A program made the translations under genes and the position numbers. A model generated the notes under the pieces. The model searched no databases. It was not told the DNA's origin and saw only the letters and a program-made list of their open reading frames with translations. From Ancylostoma caninum (lineage: Eukaryota > Nematoda > Chromadorea > Rhabditida > Ancylostomatidae), in assembly GCA_037903475.1 (NCBI GenBank), contig JBAJFG010000186.1:1-64000 (forward strand): a stretch of DNA of 64,000 bases. The letters are read 5' to 3'. Positions 25,681 to 38,800 of the stretch are shown here, one piece after another; positions within the stretch are counted from its first letter, which is position 1, and the number at the start of each line of letters is the position of its first letter.

Positions 25681-26555
25681 AGAAACGAAACTCGTCATAG
25701 CGTTTGTGCTTGGGGGTAAATATGCATGATTTCTCTGTGCTTGCATTTTGCAGCAAAGCTAAGAGTGAAACGTTTGTTTTGCTTGTAGTTTCTACTATTC
25801 GAAGAAGGCGGCATATAGCAATTTCATTATCGCACCCGTAGAGAAGATCTGTTGGAGCAGTGGAGCTCAAAGGTCTGAATGGAGTGCGACGAGAACACCG
25901 CAGCTCTGTTTTCCTGTTTCCGTAGGTGGAACAAGCTGTCCGTCCAGCCTATTTCCTTCGACAGAACGTTTTGCCTCGTTTTTAGGACTTCAACTGCGGT
26001 GTAATGTCTTATGCGAAAAGGTTTTCCTCCTGGTCGAACTCTCATGAACCAATCAGTAGTGACCATAAACGATTTGATAAAGTACAAGAAATAGTTCTTT
26101 TCAGGTATGCAGCATGCATTCGACTTTATTGATGATCGCAGAGGTATTGAATGCGTATGCGCCCTAAGCAGTGACTTGCTGGGAGCACTGGATACCGAGT
26201 CAGCGCTTTATCCTTTCAAACTCCTTTGGTGCCAATTCACCTACCCCACGGGGTGAGTGGCTTTGTTCGCACGGAAACACATTGAACACTCGACCACATT
26301 TACGTTTATTTCCACCTGAGGTGTTGCGGAAAAAGTTATAGATGACGCAGGACCATTCCTGAACACAACTGCATAAGCTTAAGATTTTAATTGATTTATA
26401 TCGATGACCCATAAGGTTTGTCGGAGAGATTGAAACTAAGGTGGTCATGTAACCAAGCAGCAGTGATACAACCGTAACAGAACAATAACAAGAAGTAGTT
26501 TGTAGTTCGGAACTTATACAAAACCAACAAGAAAGGGGGAATACGCTAGATATCA

Positions 26556-27700
26556 TTAAGTCGCATCCTCACAACCCAATACACTGAGTAAATCTACATC
26601 TCGTAAAAGTTTTTTAAGCGATGAAGAATCCTTCGCAGCCATCATTTCAGCCGGCAGTTTAAGAAGTCGATGAACTCGGCAACAGAAAGAGTTTTGAGCT
26701 ACTTGCCTGTGTAGAGAGCCAAATCTAGGATCACATAAGCTGAAACTGACTCTTCGGGAGTTAATAGGAGAAAATGTCCAGAACTGTGAAGGATTCAAAC
26801 TCATCTCACCTCTAAGAATCTTAAATCCCAGAAAAATATCTGCAAGCAATCTTCGGTAAAGCAAGGTTTCGATTGTAGTCGGGGACAGCCTGGGGTAGTC
26901 TCTATTTGGAAAAGCACGATAGAAGAGAACTCTCATAAAAGTCCGCTGCACATTCTCCAATTTCAGGACGTCTTTTTTGATGGCTGGATTCCATAGTGGG
27001 CTACAGTATTCTAAAGCTGGGAGAACGTATGCTTTATACAGCTTTAGCAATATGGAGACTTCCGATGTGTTTACGTTCCTCAGCAAAGAATACAGTATTC
27101 TTGTGGCATTGGTAACCGTGTCAATATGAGAACGGTATCGAAGAGAAGCGTCTAGAGTAATGCCAAGATCGCGAATTCGTTGTTTAGTTTGTAATGGAAC
27201 GTCGTAGTCAAAATCGGCAGTTAAGCAACCCAACTTGAGGACAAGCAACCCAAATTGAGGACCTGGCACTTTGTGAGGTTAATCTTTATCCGCCATTTCT
27301 CATCCCACTTCAACATTTCTTGAATAGATAGTTTCAACTTCTCTTGAATAGTTTTTTGTTCACTAGGATCATTATTAACATTAACATCGATCGTAGGAAA
27401 CATAGATTTTTATATCGTCTGCATATGCTGCTATACGGATAAGAGGGTTTTCAACATGTCGGGAAGATCCAAGGTGTAGATATTGAAGAGAATTGGTGAG
27501 AGAATACTTCCCTGGGGAACTCCCGAAAAGCACGGCTTTGATGAGAATATCTCATCTTGAAAACGAACTGAAAATTCCCGAGAATTCAAGAAGGATACGA
27601 ACCAGGATAGGAGATTACCTCTAACTCCAACTCCAAGTTTAGAAATCAGACTTAAGTGGTCAACGGAATCGAAGGCTTTACTGAGATCGAAATAGACAAC
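26556..27700 (-). pseudogene. reverse transcriptase and C-terminal region of the CR1-like element
   Basis: VPQGSILSPILFNIYT is read near 27530-27480, then after a break AYADDIKIYV near 27430-27405. The longest intact frame is 27269-26556 (237 codons), with LGITLDASLRYRSHI and LYKAYVLPALEYCSPLWNP. Two adjacent near-duplicate 17-bp pieces around 27227-27256 show a small tandem duplication that breaks the frame. Confidence 0.82.
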
Positions 27701-28123
27701 CTCAACACATTTTTCGTCCTATCGGCAGTGACGGAGAACAATGCCTTAGTCTTTTCAAGTAGCTCAGAACCCCACTGTACGTCACGGTTGGAATTGGGCA
27801 TTCAGAATCGCAATACGAATTCAAGATTGGACAAGAAGTATTACCGATGTGGAAAACACTCGCAAAATATTCTGATAAGGCATTCGCTTCATCCGATGTT
27901 GTGAAAAATCTACGAACGTTTTCGTCTTGGAGTGTTAGCGCACATTTTTTCGTCAAAATCCGTTGAATAATGAAATAAAATAATTTTCTCATGTTCTTCT
28001 TTATTTTATGTTCTTTGTAGCTATGAAAACGGCGTAAATGCTGGCTTAATTTCCGGCATACATTTTTGAAGGCACTGCACCGAATCGGATCAGACATTTC
28101 AAGAAACATTCTTCTTTTCTGGT

Positions 28124-28956
28124 TCATAAGATACATGGACTATGTGGTGTTTTGAGAGGTACAAAACATGCAATGAGGTTCTGAATCACATCGATGAAAC
28201 GATTGTAGACATTGTCGACGTCAGTGTAATTGGAAAATAGATGGAACCAGTTCAGGGAGAAGAGCTTGGTACTGATGGCCGCGAAGTTTGCTAACTTGAA
28301 GTCACGACGTTTACAAGCGTTAGGATTTGAGTTTTTAAACCGAATTGAAAAAGGTACCACATTGTGATCTGAATCCCCCAGAGGTGGAAGGATTCCGTTG
28401 ATGGTGACCAGATCAGTAGCAGATAACACAACATCTAAAGTACTATAGAAGACCCTCGAGTGGGATACTGAACTAGCTGCTCCATTCCAAGTGAATCAAA
28501 CATCTCGAGGAATTTCTTCGAAGATGAAGATTTGGCGAACTTGAGCTTTCAGTCAATATCATTAAGGTTAAGATCCCCAAGAATAGTTATTTCATTGATA
28601 GATGAACACGTAACCGTCAAAAGAGATATGAGGTGATCGTCATCCTCACATCTAGAATTAGGCGGACGATAGATTAACACATATCGATGGCGATTCAGTA
28701 TTTCAGAGTAGATGTCAAAAACGATATGATCGAAAGAAGCATTGAGAGGTGTTTCAATTCTTTCGAGAATTACATCGCCGCGAATCAGCACGCAAGCCCC
28801 CCCCCCTCCTTTCCTACCCACGCGATCTTTCCGCAACAGGGAATGTGGTAGATCAGCAGTTATTTCGGAGTCAGGAAATTTGGGGCTAAGCCATGATCCG
28901 GTGATAAAAACGAAAACGGGCTTGTGCAGAGAAATCAAGTAGTGAAGCTCCGACAA
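28124..28956 (-). pseudogene. endonuclease part of the CR1-like element, catalytic Glu lost
   Basis: Recognisable landmarks are KDRVGRKGGGGACVLIR, YRPPN, GDLNLND and the terminal GDSDHNVV. The early motif that normally reads T-E-T-W or T-E-S-W is TGSW here, so the metal-binding glutamate is absent. A frameshift or stop separates 28549 from 28429. Confidence 0.8.
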
Positions 28957-29319
28957 CTTGTTGCTAAGGCTTCTGCTATTCAGAAGTAAGCAGGATAGAC
29001 CTTGCGAGCTCAGTGGTTTTTTGAGCTAGAAGCCTTGAGCTTTGGGGCCAGCTGTAAGAAACTTTTACAACTTGTTCCCTGTAAACTACATAAACTTTAC
29101 TACCGTTATGCTCTTTCAGGTTTAGTTCGCGTGCCTGCCTTCTTAGTTCCTTCTCCTTTTCACGCTGTTCACGGGTCAATGACCGTCGCACATAGATGTG
29201 GTCAAAGCCGTGTATGTGGCCCAACGTTGGTGCGTTGCGTAGGGCGTTTCGGAAAAAGCTCTCAGAAGGCAGAACGTATTTAATTAGGCTGGCTTTATCC
29301 GCAGTGAAGTCGCCCATCC

Positions 29320-31080
29320 TGTATATTTCGGTCGGGCGGGCTTCTACACTGAGGGCGCTCAGTACCTTGCAGGTTTCTGCTTCTGTATGAGCAAGCCGTT
29401 GATGTGGATCAGAAATACCTTCGGCTTCAGCGATACCAGCTATGACAATTGACCTCGTTCTCTTCTCAGACTCAATTATTCCCGGAGGTCGGGCTTAAGG
29501 AGTTGTATTAATTGGTACAATAAGGGAAAAGCTTCCGGCGCCGTGTCAGCTAGTATCGACTGAAGCCTTACAATTACCTCGTTTTTATCGGATCCTGTGG
29601 CGAATGCGCTGACAGTAGGTTGAGTCGCAGGCTGAGAATCCGTCTTAGAAATTCTAGCGTTTGAGGCAGATCTGAGGGTAATGGATGGTGCGGGTGATCA
29701 GAGAGAACAGATTATCGACCGCTCAGGGGCGCAGACAGACGAGACTACTCGCGAAGAACTCGCTAATTTGCGATTTTTCCAACATCTCTCTATATCCAAC
29801 ACTCTCCAAGGGTAGCTTGGCGGAAATTCGGTTTTTCAAAGATGTCTTCGTTTTCAAGCCCACGAAAGACCAGTGCTGGGGCCTGAGCCACATGCATATT
29901 TGCTGGGTATTCCTGACGTAATTACGCCAAACAGGTGCGTATCTGCAAACTTCAATGGGGCACTCTTTACATTTCATGAGCAACAAGCATCACTACAGAA
30001 TATATGAATGCAACATAATATATGAACACATGCTATACTTTGCGGAAGTTCGAGGATGATCAGCGTAAGGCCGTCTCCTCTTTGAGTAAGAATGGGAGTA
30101 TAGAAAAGCTGGACGGTGCCAATCAAACTGAGCAAGTGCCAGACAGGTCTTTGTTAGAAGATCTGCTTTGTGGAAATACACCAGGGCGAAGCCGGGAATC
30201 AAAACTTCAGCGGAAGAAAATCACGGTGATTTCGCATTGGCTTGCTGCAAACACCATCCACTGCAAATCCTGAGCAGTTGAGCAGTGCCGCTGGAATGTC
30301 AACGAAATGATGGAAACTTCGTTGTATGAGCACGATGTTGGAAAATAAAAGGAATCTAATTCTCTCTCTTGATCTCCAGCACTATGTCGTACAGCGGACC
30401 ATGTATGGACTGTACAAGTTATGTAGGCTACATGTCTTTGCCTCCCTTAAAGACCTCTCGACCACCGTCTAGCACCTCTTCGACCATTTCCACGACTTCC
30501 TACGAGGGAATTTTTCCAAATACCAAAAGCGTCCCGGACAAAGTTTTGGAACTACCGCGGAGTTCCGAAATCAACCAAGAGTGACGCAATTCGGGCAATG
30601 TGGAGTCAACCGTAACTCGAGTAATAAGGTAAAACCGACCAACATGGAGATATGAACACTTCACCGCGCCCGAAATCAAGAATGTAGGACCATGAATCCC
30701 TCCAAAAGTCATTCAATCACATAGAACTAGTTACAGCACTAGTGCTTCCGTAAGACGAGCCGCAAGCAGGATTGCCCTTGGACTGTGCTACTGCGTCAGG
30801 TTTCAGCTTCATTAATAACATGCAAAAATTCCTCTTTAGTAAAAATTTGTCAAATTTTCGTTTTTATGCAAATAATCCCAGGAGTACATTTATCTGACAC
30901 GAGCTTTACCCGATATTCGACGTTAAGAATGTGATTATCAGGGCATTCCGAAGTAAATTTTGAAGAAAAAAATAGCGGAGAAATTTTCATGTTTAATCAC
31001 GGCTCCTGATACATGTGGCTAGGTGAAGTCAAGCAAGAACATACCACTATAAAAATTGGACGAAAACATGCCACTTGATA
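29320..31080. other. intergenic DNA, no gene assigned
   Basis: Contains several 60-90 codon frames on both strands without domain signatures. It may include the 5' end of the CR1-like element up to about 29500. Confidence 0.4.
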
Positions 31081-31087
31081 TGTCGAT

Positions 31088-31385
31088 CGTTCTATCTGTC
31101 TCGAAGCTCCGCGGAAGTTCCGAGAAGTGTTAAGCTCCGTCCCGAAGCTACTTTTTTCTCTGCGTCTCCATGCGGAACTTGCGCGGAACTTGCGCGGAAC
31201 TCCCGAAGAAATCGACAAATGACGTCATATATCCGTGTAAGTTCCGAAAATCCGGCTCCACTAGCACACGGAAATATGACATCACTTGTCGATTTTTTCG
31301 GGAGTTCCGCGCAAGTTCCACAGAAGTTCCGAATGGAGACGCAGAGAAAAAGGTAGTAAACGAGGCTCCGCGGAAGTTCTGAAAG
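31088..31385. mobile_element. foldback element with arms of about 150 bp
   Basis: The left arm (ctccgcggaagttccg, ctctgcgtctccat, gcggaacttgcgcggaact, cccgaagaaatcgac) is mirrored by the right arm (gtcgattttttcgggagtt, ccgcgcaagttcc, atggagacgcagag, ctccgcggaagttc). The centre is near 31236-31240. The left arm has a small extra tandem gcggaacttgc unit. Overlapping frames on both strands are artefacts of the symmetry. Confidence 0.85.
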
Positions 31386-31399
31386 TTAGTCTGGGATGA

Positions 31400-32817
31400 G
31401 AAAAATGTTTTCAAGGCATCCGTTGATGCAGAAGTCTTGCACCTACAAGGAAGCAAAAACACCAAGGTAAACTCAAAAAGGAACTGCCATACATTTTGGC
31501 TTTTCTTAAACTCGTTACAGAATAATGTTGGCTGCAAAGAAAATGACGAAGTGTCGTTAAAACGTTTGCCGCGGTCCGCAATCCATCATTCTGTGGGCAC
31601 TTTGATTTTACGGTAGCTAAAATCCACACAAATGTCTTATTAAACGGGAATTGAAAACATTTCGCGTATAAAATTAGCCATTCATAGGAAATCTGCTATA
31701 TAAGGCGTTCGGGAAACACGTCGTTGTGGGTTTCTTTTGATGTTTCCTATTTCTAGATTCCTAGTAGCCTCCTTGTTTTAGCTTAAGGTTTTCTATTGAG
31801 GTGCGGCTTCTGTCGGCGAACCTGCTCAGGGAGATAAAATCGCTCTTCCAAAATGCAGGTAAGCCACGGTGGTCCAGTGCCATGAACTCTTGCTCAAATT
31901 TGGATGCGAAATCCAATGCAGCTGACACGGTTTTGCTTGGTCTTGATAACACTAATTATCTTCCGAACCTGATTTTCCACCGCCAACTTCAGCAACTTTG
32001 TCCAATTTTAATGAAGAAATGTCTCGCACCTATGTAGTCCAAAATGAAAGAACTTTGTCTTTATACTCATTGCCAACTACTAAGCATACTGCACTGCACA
32101 TATTCAAGTTTTTAAAGTTAAAATTAAATGATCTGGAGGCTGTTGTAACTTAGAATATGTTGTAATTGAGTTGTATGACATGTAAAGCACCTACGTATCA
32201 CGTGCGAATACCGTGATCTCAGGGAAGGATTCTGTTCAAAATATAGTGTAGATCACAAGAGGAGCATAGTGGGAGATTCTATGTACAGCAAGGCTAGACG
32301 AAAGCTTATGAGGTGCTTCTCAACCAGTAGAACCGCTTATGATATCCATGTGCTGATGAGAAAATAGGAGAGGAAAAAAATGTCATTTTTCGAGGTTTTA
32401 CGCATTTGATCGAATTCATATGTTTCCATACCCAGAAAGGGACAAGTTAGAAATCAGTGGAGGTGTACCTTCGGCAATAACTTGCATATGTTTTGTACCA
32501 TGGCAGCAAAACGATATATCAAAAAGTGTTCGCATTTTGGTTGGGATTCGTAAAACATAACCGCGCAAAATTAGATTAGTAAGCCTAACTTTAACGTTCT
32601 CTATAACCTATCACTATGTGTTCTACAACCCATCAAAGTATTGAATGTTATAAAATGAAGAAGAGAAAAAAAAGAGAAATTTCGTCACCATTCCACGGTC
32701 CGAATCCAGATTCGGAAACTCTACCAGGGGACGTTTGCCGAAATCTGCGACATAAACAAACAGATTTATTGTTCACACTCAAGTATTGACTGCAAAGAGA
32801 AAAATAACAAATTTCAG
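31400..32817. other. region upstream of the L-domain gene
   Basis: Probably holds the promoter and the first exon(s) with the initiator Met of the L-domain gene, but neither could be identified. A minus-strand frame at 31952-31761 has no recognisable features. Confidence 0.4.
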
Positions 32818-32887
32818 GTTATAAACCGGCTGGTCACCTGCTTAGTTGTTTTATTGTGCAACAGGGCTGCTGCTATTTCAGACGATG
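32818..32887 (+). CDS. signal-peptide exon of the L-domain gene
   Basis: The exon follows acceptor atttcag at 32811-32817 and ends before gtaact. It encodes VINRLVTCLVVLLCNRAAAI then SDD, a hydrophobic leader with a small-residue AAA cleavage context. There is no in-frame ATG in the exon, so the start codon is in an exon further upstream. Confidence 0.65.
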
Positions 32888-35800
32888 GTAACTTTCAGAC
32901 TGTTTCCTGACAATTTTCCAGTTCTAGTTATCGCTTTCGGTTCAGAATGTGCTAATTATCACGAACTGCGCTCACTAAGTGACTATGGAACATTCGTGGA
33001 GGACTGCGCCGGCAAGAAAGTCCTTGGCTTCGAAGCTGGAACGTCGAACAAATTCTTTGCATCGAAATTGACCCAGGATGAATTCAACAGCTTGTTCGCC
33101 AATGCAGTCAAGGTGTCGTTCTTCATCTACGTCGAAAACACCAAATTCGTCGAGTTGAAGATGCCAAAACTGCGCGAATTGGTTGGAGGTGAGCGTTTGC
33201 ACTTCTAATAGAGAATATCTCTATTTCTTTTTTGCCGTCACCCTAACCTTTTTAGGTCTCTCGATCCGTAATAACCGTCGCCTGAAAACTTTCCACATAA
33301 ACAGAGCGCACAAGTTTGTCAGGACTGTTAATGGACCTACTACTGTCACAGTTGACGGTAATCCAGTGCTAAGCCAGCAAAGTTATGCCGAGCTGCGACA
33401 TCTGTGCGACTACTGCGACATCTTCGAGTACACAAGTATGAGCACAGGCTTTTTTTCCAAAGATTTGAAAGTGAAAATGTCTTTCTGATTTCAGAATGCA
33501 GCGCTCTGGATCCCGTGCAGCCAGCCTTCTACTCCCAACTAGTCAGCAAATGCGCTGGAGAGCGTATCATCAAGCAAAAGCCGGGCGCACGCTTCTATTT
33601 GAAGGCGAATAAAATGTCGCAGCAGCAGTTCAACGCGCTGTTCTCCCAGGCAACCCATGTGGAGCTGTGCATCAACTTCCAGGACATGCAATGGAAAGAG
33701 ATTACATTCCCGAACCTTGTTCGACTCATCCCTTGCGGCTATGGTGAGCTAAGTGGCCGTTGGGCAGTGTGGAGCATTGTGCCTAGAAAGGGGTGGACCT
33801 GACTCATATGATTGGTCGATTCAATGAAAGGGCCAGTAACAGAGATTGGTTGGTCCACCCCTTTAAGGAAAACATTCGCCACAGGACAATAAAGTTTGCC
33901 TTGGCATACCCCAGAATTGACTGTTTATTTTCAGGAGACCCTTCACTGAATATCGTTCACAACCTGTACTTAACCTCCATTAACCTACCTGTCTACCACT
34001 CGGAAGGCTTTGGTCGGCTCAATTCAATGACCAATGTGGTCCTCAAGAACAACTTCGTGCTTCCACCCGCAGTCCTTCAATCGCTGAAAAGTCACTGCCG
34101 TTTCTGCAAACTGCAACAATACAAAGGTATTTTCTAGAAATTACCGGGAGAAGACTGCATCTCTTCTGAACAGACCCATCTTTACAGAGTGCGACGACCT
34201 GCGTTCACAAAGCACCAAGAACGCCACCGAATTCGTGGATATGTGCGGAGGAAAGAGGATCTTTAAGCCGAGGAAGGGCCACATACTCATTCTCGACATC
34301 TCCTTGCTAACCCAAGAGCTAGTTGATGAACTCTTCATGGACGTCACATACATCCAGATGTGCATCACGTTGCGGTCATCGCAGATTAGAAACCTACGTA
34401 TGCCTCATCTCAGGGAGATGCACTCGTGCCAGAAAGGTAACAGCAGCTGCAGGATCAAAAACAAGAAGCTTTATCCTGATTTTCAGGTCGACCTGCGTTC
34501 TTAATTGAAGGAAATCAGCAGCTGGAATTCATTGAAGTCTCACCACAATTCAAATTCAACGTAGATGAGTACCTGTTCGCCATCCTTAACAACCCCAGAT
34601 TGCGGCGTGACATATACTACAAATTCGAACCGTGCAAAGGATGCGTTGTTGAGTACTACGGAACGAGTAAGTTAGCTAAAAATAATAAGCATACCAACCA
34701 TATGACTTAGCTGTTCCTAAGGTTAACCTCTAAATTGAACCCCCTACCTCGTCCAGAAGTGATAACTTGTTCCAGGATGCGGACTGGAACGAGGCGGATA
34801 CGATTCAGCCGCACAACTGCTCGCAAACTGTGCTGGAAAACGAAAGATTGTGTTCAAGCATGAAATCGTGGTCACTGAACTCCAATTCCAACTGCTCTGT
34901 TCGCAAGCCGTACACATGAAGATGTGCTTCAAGATTGTCAACACCAACTACAGGCAAATCAGATGTCCGTATCTACGGTACATTGAGCCATGCCAACCAG
35001 GTGAGCATTGGCACTACACCTTCACTATTGTTTTTATCGTGTTAAATATACTTTCAAGCTTTGAAAACGATGTTTCGATGTGTGATAATTTGAGACTTTA
35101 CAGTCAGAAAATTCTTCACGCGACGCTGAGTATAATGGTATGCAAATAGCTCCCAAAAAGATTCAAAAGACACAGTTATGAACCTGTTCTTTTTGGAGAG
35201 TCTGAGGTGCCCGTCGCGACAGCTACCACAGGAAGTTGCGCTCCTGACCTCTAGATGCCAGCAATTGATGCTACCGCTGCCACGACATGCCGCAGCTCGT
35301 TGTGGCAGCTGTCGCAGCGGCCACCTCGAACTCTCCAAAAAGAAGCGGTTTGAGACGAGCTTTCCGGCAATTTTGTAAATATCATTGTGATCAGCATCAC
35401 CTTAATATTCTTTTGATGCTATACTCGGAATCGGTCTGAAACAAGACATTGTCCTTGAGAGATGCCTCCCTATGAATTGTAATCAAATATGGTGTTCGTT
35501 CTGGAGCACTAGCATTACATCTGTTCCCCTCTCCTTTCAATTTCGAATTAACGTTCTTCTGCCAGAAAACCTCTCAACTTCTTAGAAAACAACTTGCAAC
35601 CGTTGAAACGTTGGAATCAACTCTTGAATCTGTAATTCTTTGGACTTTCAATCACATTTGCAAAAATGTGCAGTTTATGACAAGGTCTCTCTTTTATCAC
35701 GTACACGACCGCGTGCGCGACCGGTCGAGCACGCTCGTTTTGATATCATATCTTCGTGAAAAGATAATATTGGCTAATATGTTTCTGGTAATATACTAAC

Positions 35801-38800
35801 AAACATGTAAGTTTTCTATTCAAGCAATGGGCAAAGCAGAGGTTTTCACTCGCCCTTTCATGAGGTTTTCGTGACAAAATGTGACAGCTGGAACAACGAC
35901 AAAGTTTTGAAAAAAATCCTAGCAGTAAACGATCAATATACTACAAATGTGCGAGAAAATGTCAAGAACTACGACCGAAGCAACAATTCTCATTGAAAAA
36001 CGCAGCGTTTCTTCTTAGAACGGAAAAAATTGCTACCGCGTGGGACCACGTGCTCGACGCACACGGGACCACACACCCGAAAGCGCGCGTGTCCCACGAA
36101 GCACTATATGCTCAAAATCGGTCCTGTCGCGAACGTCTTCTCAGTTTCTCTTGGTTAGTTGCTGGGAAACGGCGAAGAGTTCACGAATAACGACTGTGCG
36201 GAAGGAATTCGACGGGCACACTTCTTCACAATACTCATTATTCTGGAAACACTTCTTCTAGAGAAAAATATCGCTTTGGGAAAAATTCCATGTTCCAGGG
36301 AAGCAAGTGTTCACAATTGTTGGAAATCCGTACTTGGCTATCATCGACATCCCTATCACGGTGACGTATCCACCGAAGGAGAAGATTCTGTTGGTGAAGA
36401 AGAATCAAAGAGTTCCTGCGACAACAATTACGAAACTGAAGCAGATCTGTCCGATTTGTGAGATCGAGGGCTACTTCTCAAGTGAGTTTCTCATCAAGAT
36501 ATCTAGAAATGTACGAAACAAATCTTCTTAAGTCATCCACTCCTTTCTCATAATTTTTGATGCTGTATACCGTCATAAAATTCGAAAAAATCGTTCCAAC
36601 CTTGTGATATTTCTTTGTCAAGCTGGTACAATGTATTAATGCTCCGGAAATATATAATATAAGAAAGTACATCTATGCACTTCAGGATGCAGCGGCCTGG
36701 GACCAATCACGAACGTCATGGAGTTTGTCAGGAAGTGCACCGGACAACCGTTCATCGACGGAAGGGAAGGAGTGATTTTGGAGGTTGACTTGTCCAAGCT
36801 AACGGAGGCGCAAATAAATGGACTGTTCGCTGAGGTCGTTGAGATGAAAATCTGTGTCACGATTAAAGGATCGTCCATCAGAAGGCTGAGGTTCCCAAAA
36901 TTGACGAGATGGACGGCGTGCGCACCTGGTGAGAATTTTTTGGCACGTTCACTCAGGGCAGATCACGGGAAATTTCTCGAAATTCGGTCGGTTCTAGATA
37001 ACTAAATTCGATATATCATAGGCTCGCATAGGTTCGATAACGAAAACGTTACTATCCACACATATACTGAACATTAACCTTATTACGAGACCTACTCATT
37101 TAAAACAGAAACAAATCATGATGTATAGTTATTCTTAGTTATTCTTTTCCAGGCAGACCAGCCCTAACCTTAATCTATAACTTTAATCTGGTATCCGTGG
37201 AATTCCCGATGTGCAAGGGAGGTTGCATCAGTGGAGCCGTCATCCAATACAATCCTCGCCTACCAAAGAGTATCATTGAGATCATACTCAGGTACTGCAG
37301 TAACTGCGTGGTGGAGCTTTACGTGCCTTGTGAGTTCTTCCATTTTCACTGAGAACGAAATCCAGAAAGCAAGAGTTGAATTTAGCATGCGGCCTGGGAG
37401 TTGGAGGTTTTTCGATGCTCGACTTCGTCAGGGCTTGTGCTGGGAAGCCGTTCATCAAGCCGGAAGGTGTCGTCGTTGTGATTGACTCCAACCAAGTGTC
37501 GGAACAGGAATTCAACGCGTTCTGCTCTAAAGCCGTCTACATGGAAGTCTGCATCAGGATCTCAGATTCCAATTGGAGGAGCATAAGATGTCCATACCTC
37601 AAAGAGATAAGGCCATGTGCACCAGGTACGTTTTTAAAATGACTGTGCCTAAGCAAGAGGTAGAACTATCAAAAAGATCAGAGTTCGTCACTGTTTCAAG
37701 TAGGTCGACAAAGGACGGAGGAAATGCGAACACTACATGCTTCTATGTCAGAAATTTTCATACTCTATACCCAATGATTATTCTGTTCTTGAGAATTTCG
37801 CAAAACGTTTACTAAATTTGCGCAATTTCCAGGAAGACCCGTATTCGAAATTGTCAATAACATGCATCTGTCGACCATTGACATTCCTTTGACCGTCACT
37901 TTCGCACCTGACGTCATCGCTTTCATTATCAAAGGAAACCCTCTGCTACCTGTAGACTGGCTGAGACAGATGCGCAGAAGGTGCAAGAGATGCCAGATCG
38001 AGGAAGCCACTGGTTTGTCTGCATTTCCAAGCCTAGAAGATCGACCTGTGTCCTGAAAGAGCTCAAGGTTGGTTTCAGGCTGTGGTCTCTCCCCGTCGGA
38101 GTACACCGATAAGCAGCTTGTGCAGGCATGTGCTGGGAAGACCATTATTCGTCCAGCTAAGGGCTTCTTCCTCACCCTTAGTTCGATGAAAGTGACTGAG
38201 GCGGAGATGAACCGAATGTGCTCACGAGCCGAATTTATGGAGATTTGCATCACCATTACGCAATCAGCCTTCAAATCCTTGCGTTGCCCGAAGTTGAAAC
38301 AGCTCAAGCCTTGCCTCCCAGGTTTCCGTTCGGATTATCCTTGCCCTTCCTTGTATAATACAGTAACGCAATTCATATTAATGTTGATGATGGTGGCCTA
38401 GTTTTCATTTTCAGGACGACCAGCTATCAAAATTGTGGACAATCCATTCTTCGAAATACTCGAGTTTCCCACAACGGTTAAGTACCCACAAAGATCGCCA
38501 ATCGTCGAGATAGCAATGAATCCGAGCCTTCATCCGAACATTCTTGGAAAGTACAAGCCTTGGTGTCCTGGCTGCAAAATCCTTCCAGACTATGGTTGGT
38601 CACAGTGTACTATCACCAGCATTAAGTAGTACTAATTCTAACAGCATTAATGTCATTTATGCCCAGCTTGAGAGCGTAACATCCACCAAACACTGTGAGC
38701 ACATGTATCAGTGAGAGTTGTCAGCGCAATCGTGTTGACAGCCCTAGATCGTTGACACCGTTACCCTGGGTAATCTTAGTAATGCGTGCCAGTCCTGATT

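Larger units (their letters stand above)
26556..29317 (-). mobile_element. decayed CR1-like non-LTR retrotransposon
   Basis: On the minus strand, in order: an ORF1-like basic segment (29317-28976, VRRSLTREQREKEKELRRQA), an apurinic endonuclease (28956-28124), a reverse transcriptase with VPQGSILSPILFN and AYADD (about 27700-27269) and the conserved C-terminal region (27269-26556, YVLPALEYCSPLWNP). Reading frames are broken by several stops and shifts. The order matches CR1/Jockey-group elements. It is inactive. Confidence 0.88.

Noticed and set aside
30022..30273. Possible transposase fragment around 30.0-30.3 kb
   Set aside because: No conserved catalytic motif or terminal repeats could be identified on either strand.
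31761..31952. 63-codon minus-strand frame that reads like protein
   Set aside because: No splice context, no family match, and a comparable frame on the opposite strand.
35178..35378. 66-codon frame between exons of module 4
   Set aside because: Lies within the arms of a foldback repeat and would break the L-domain frame.
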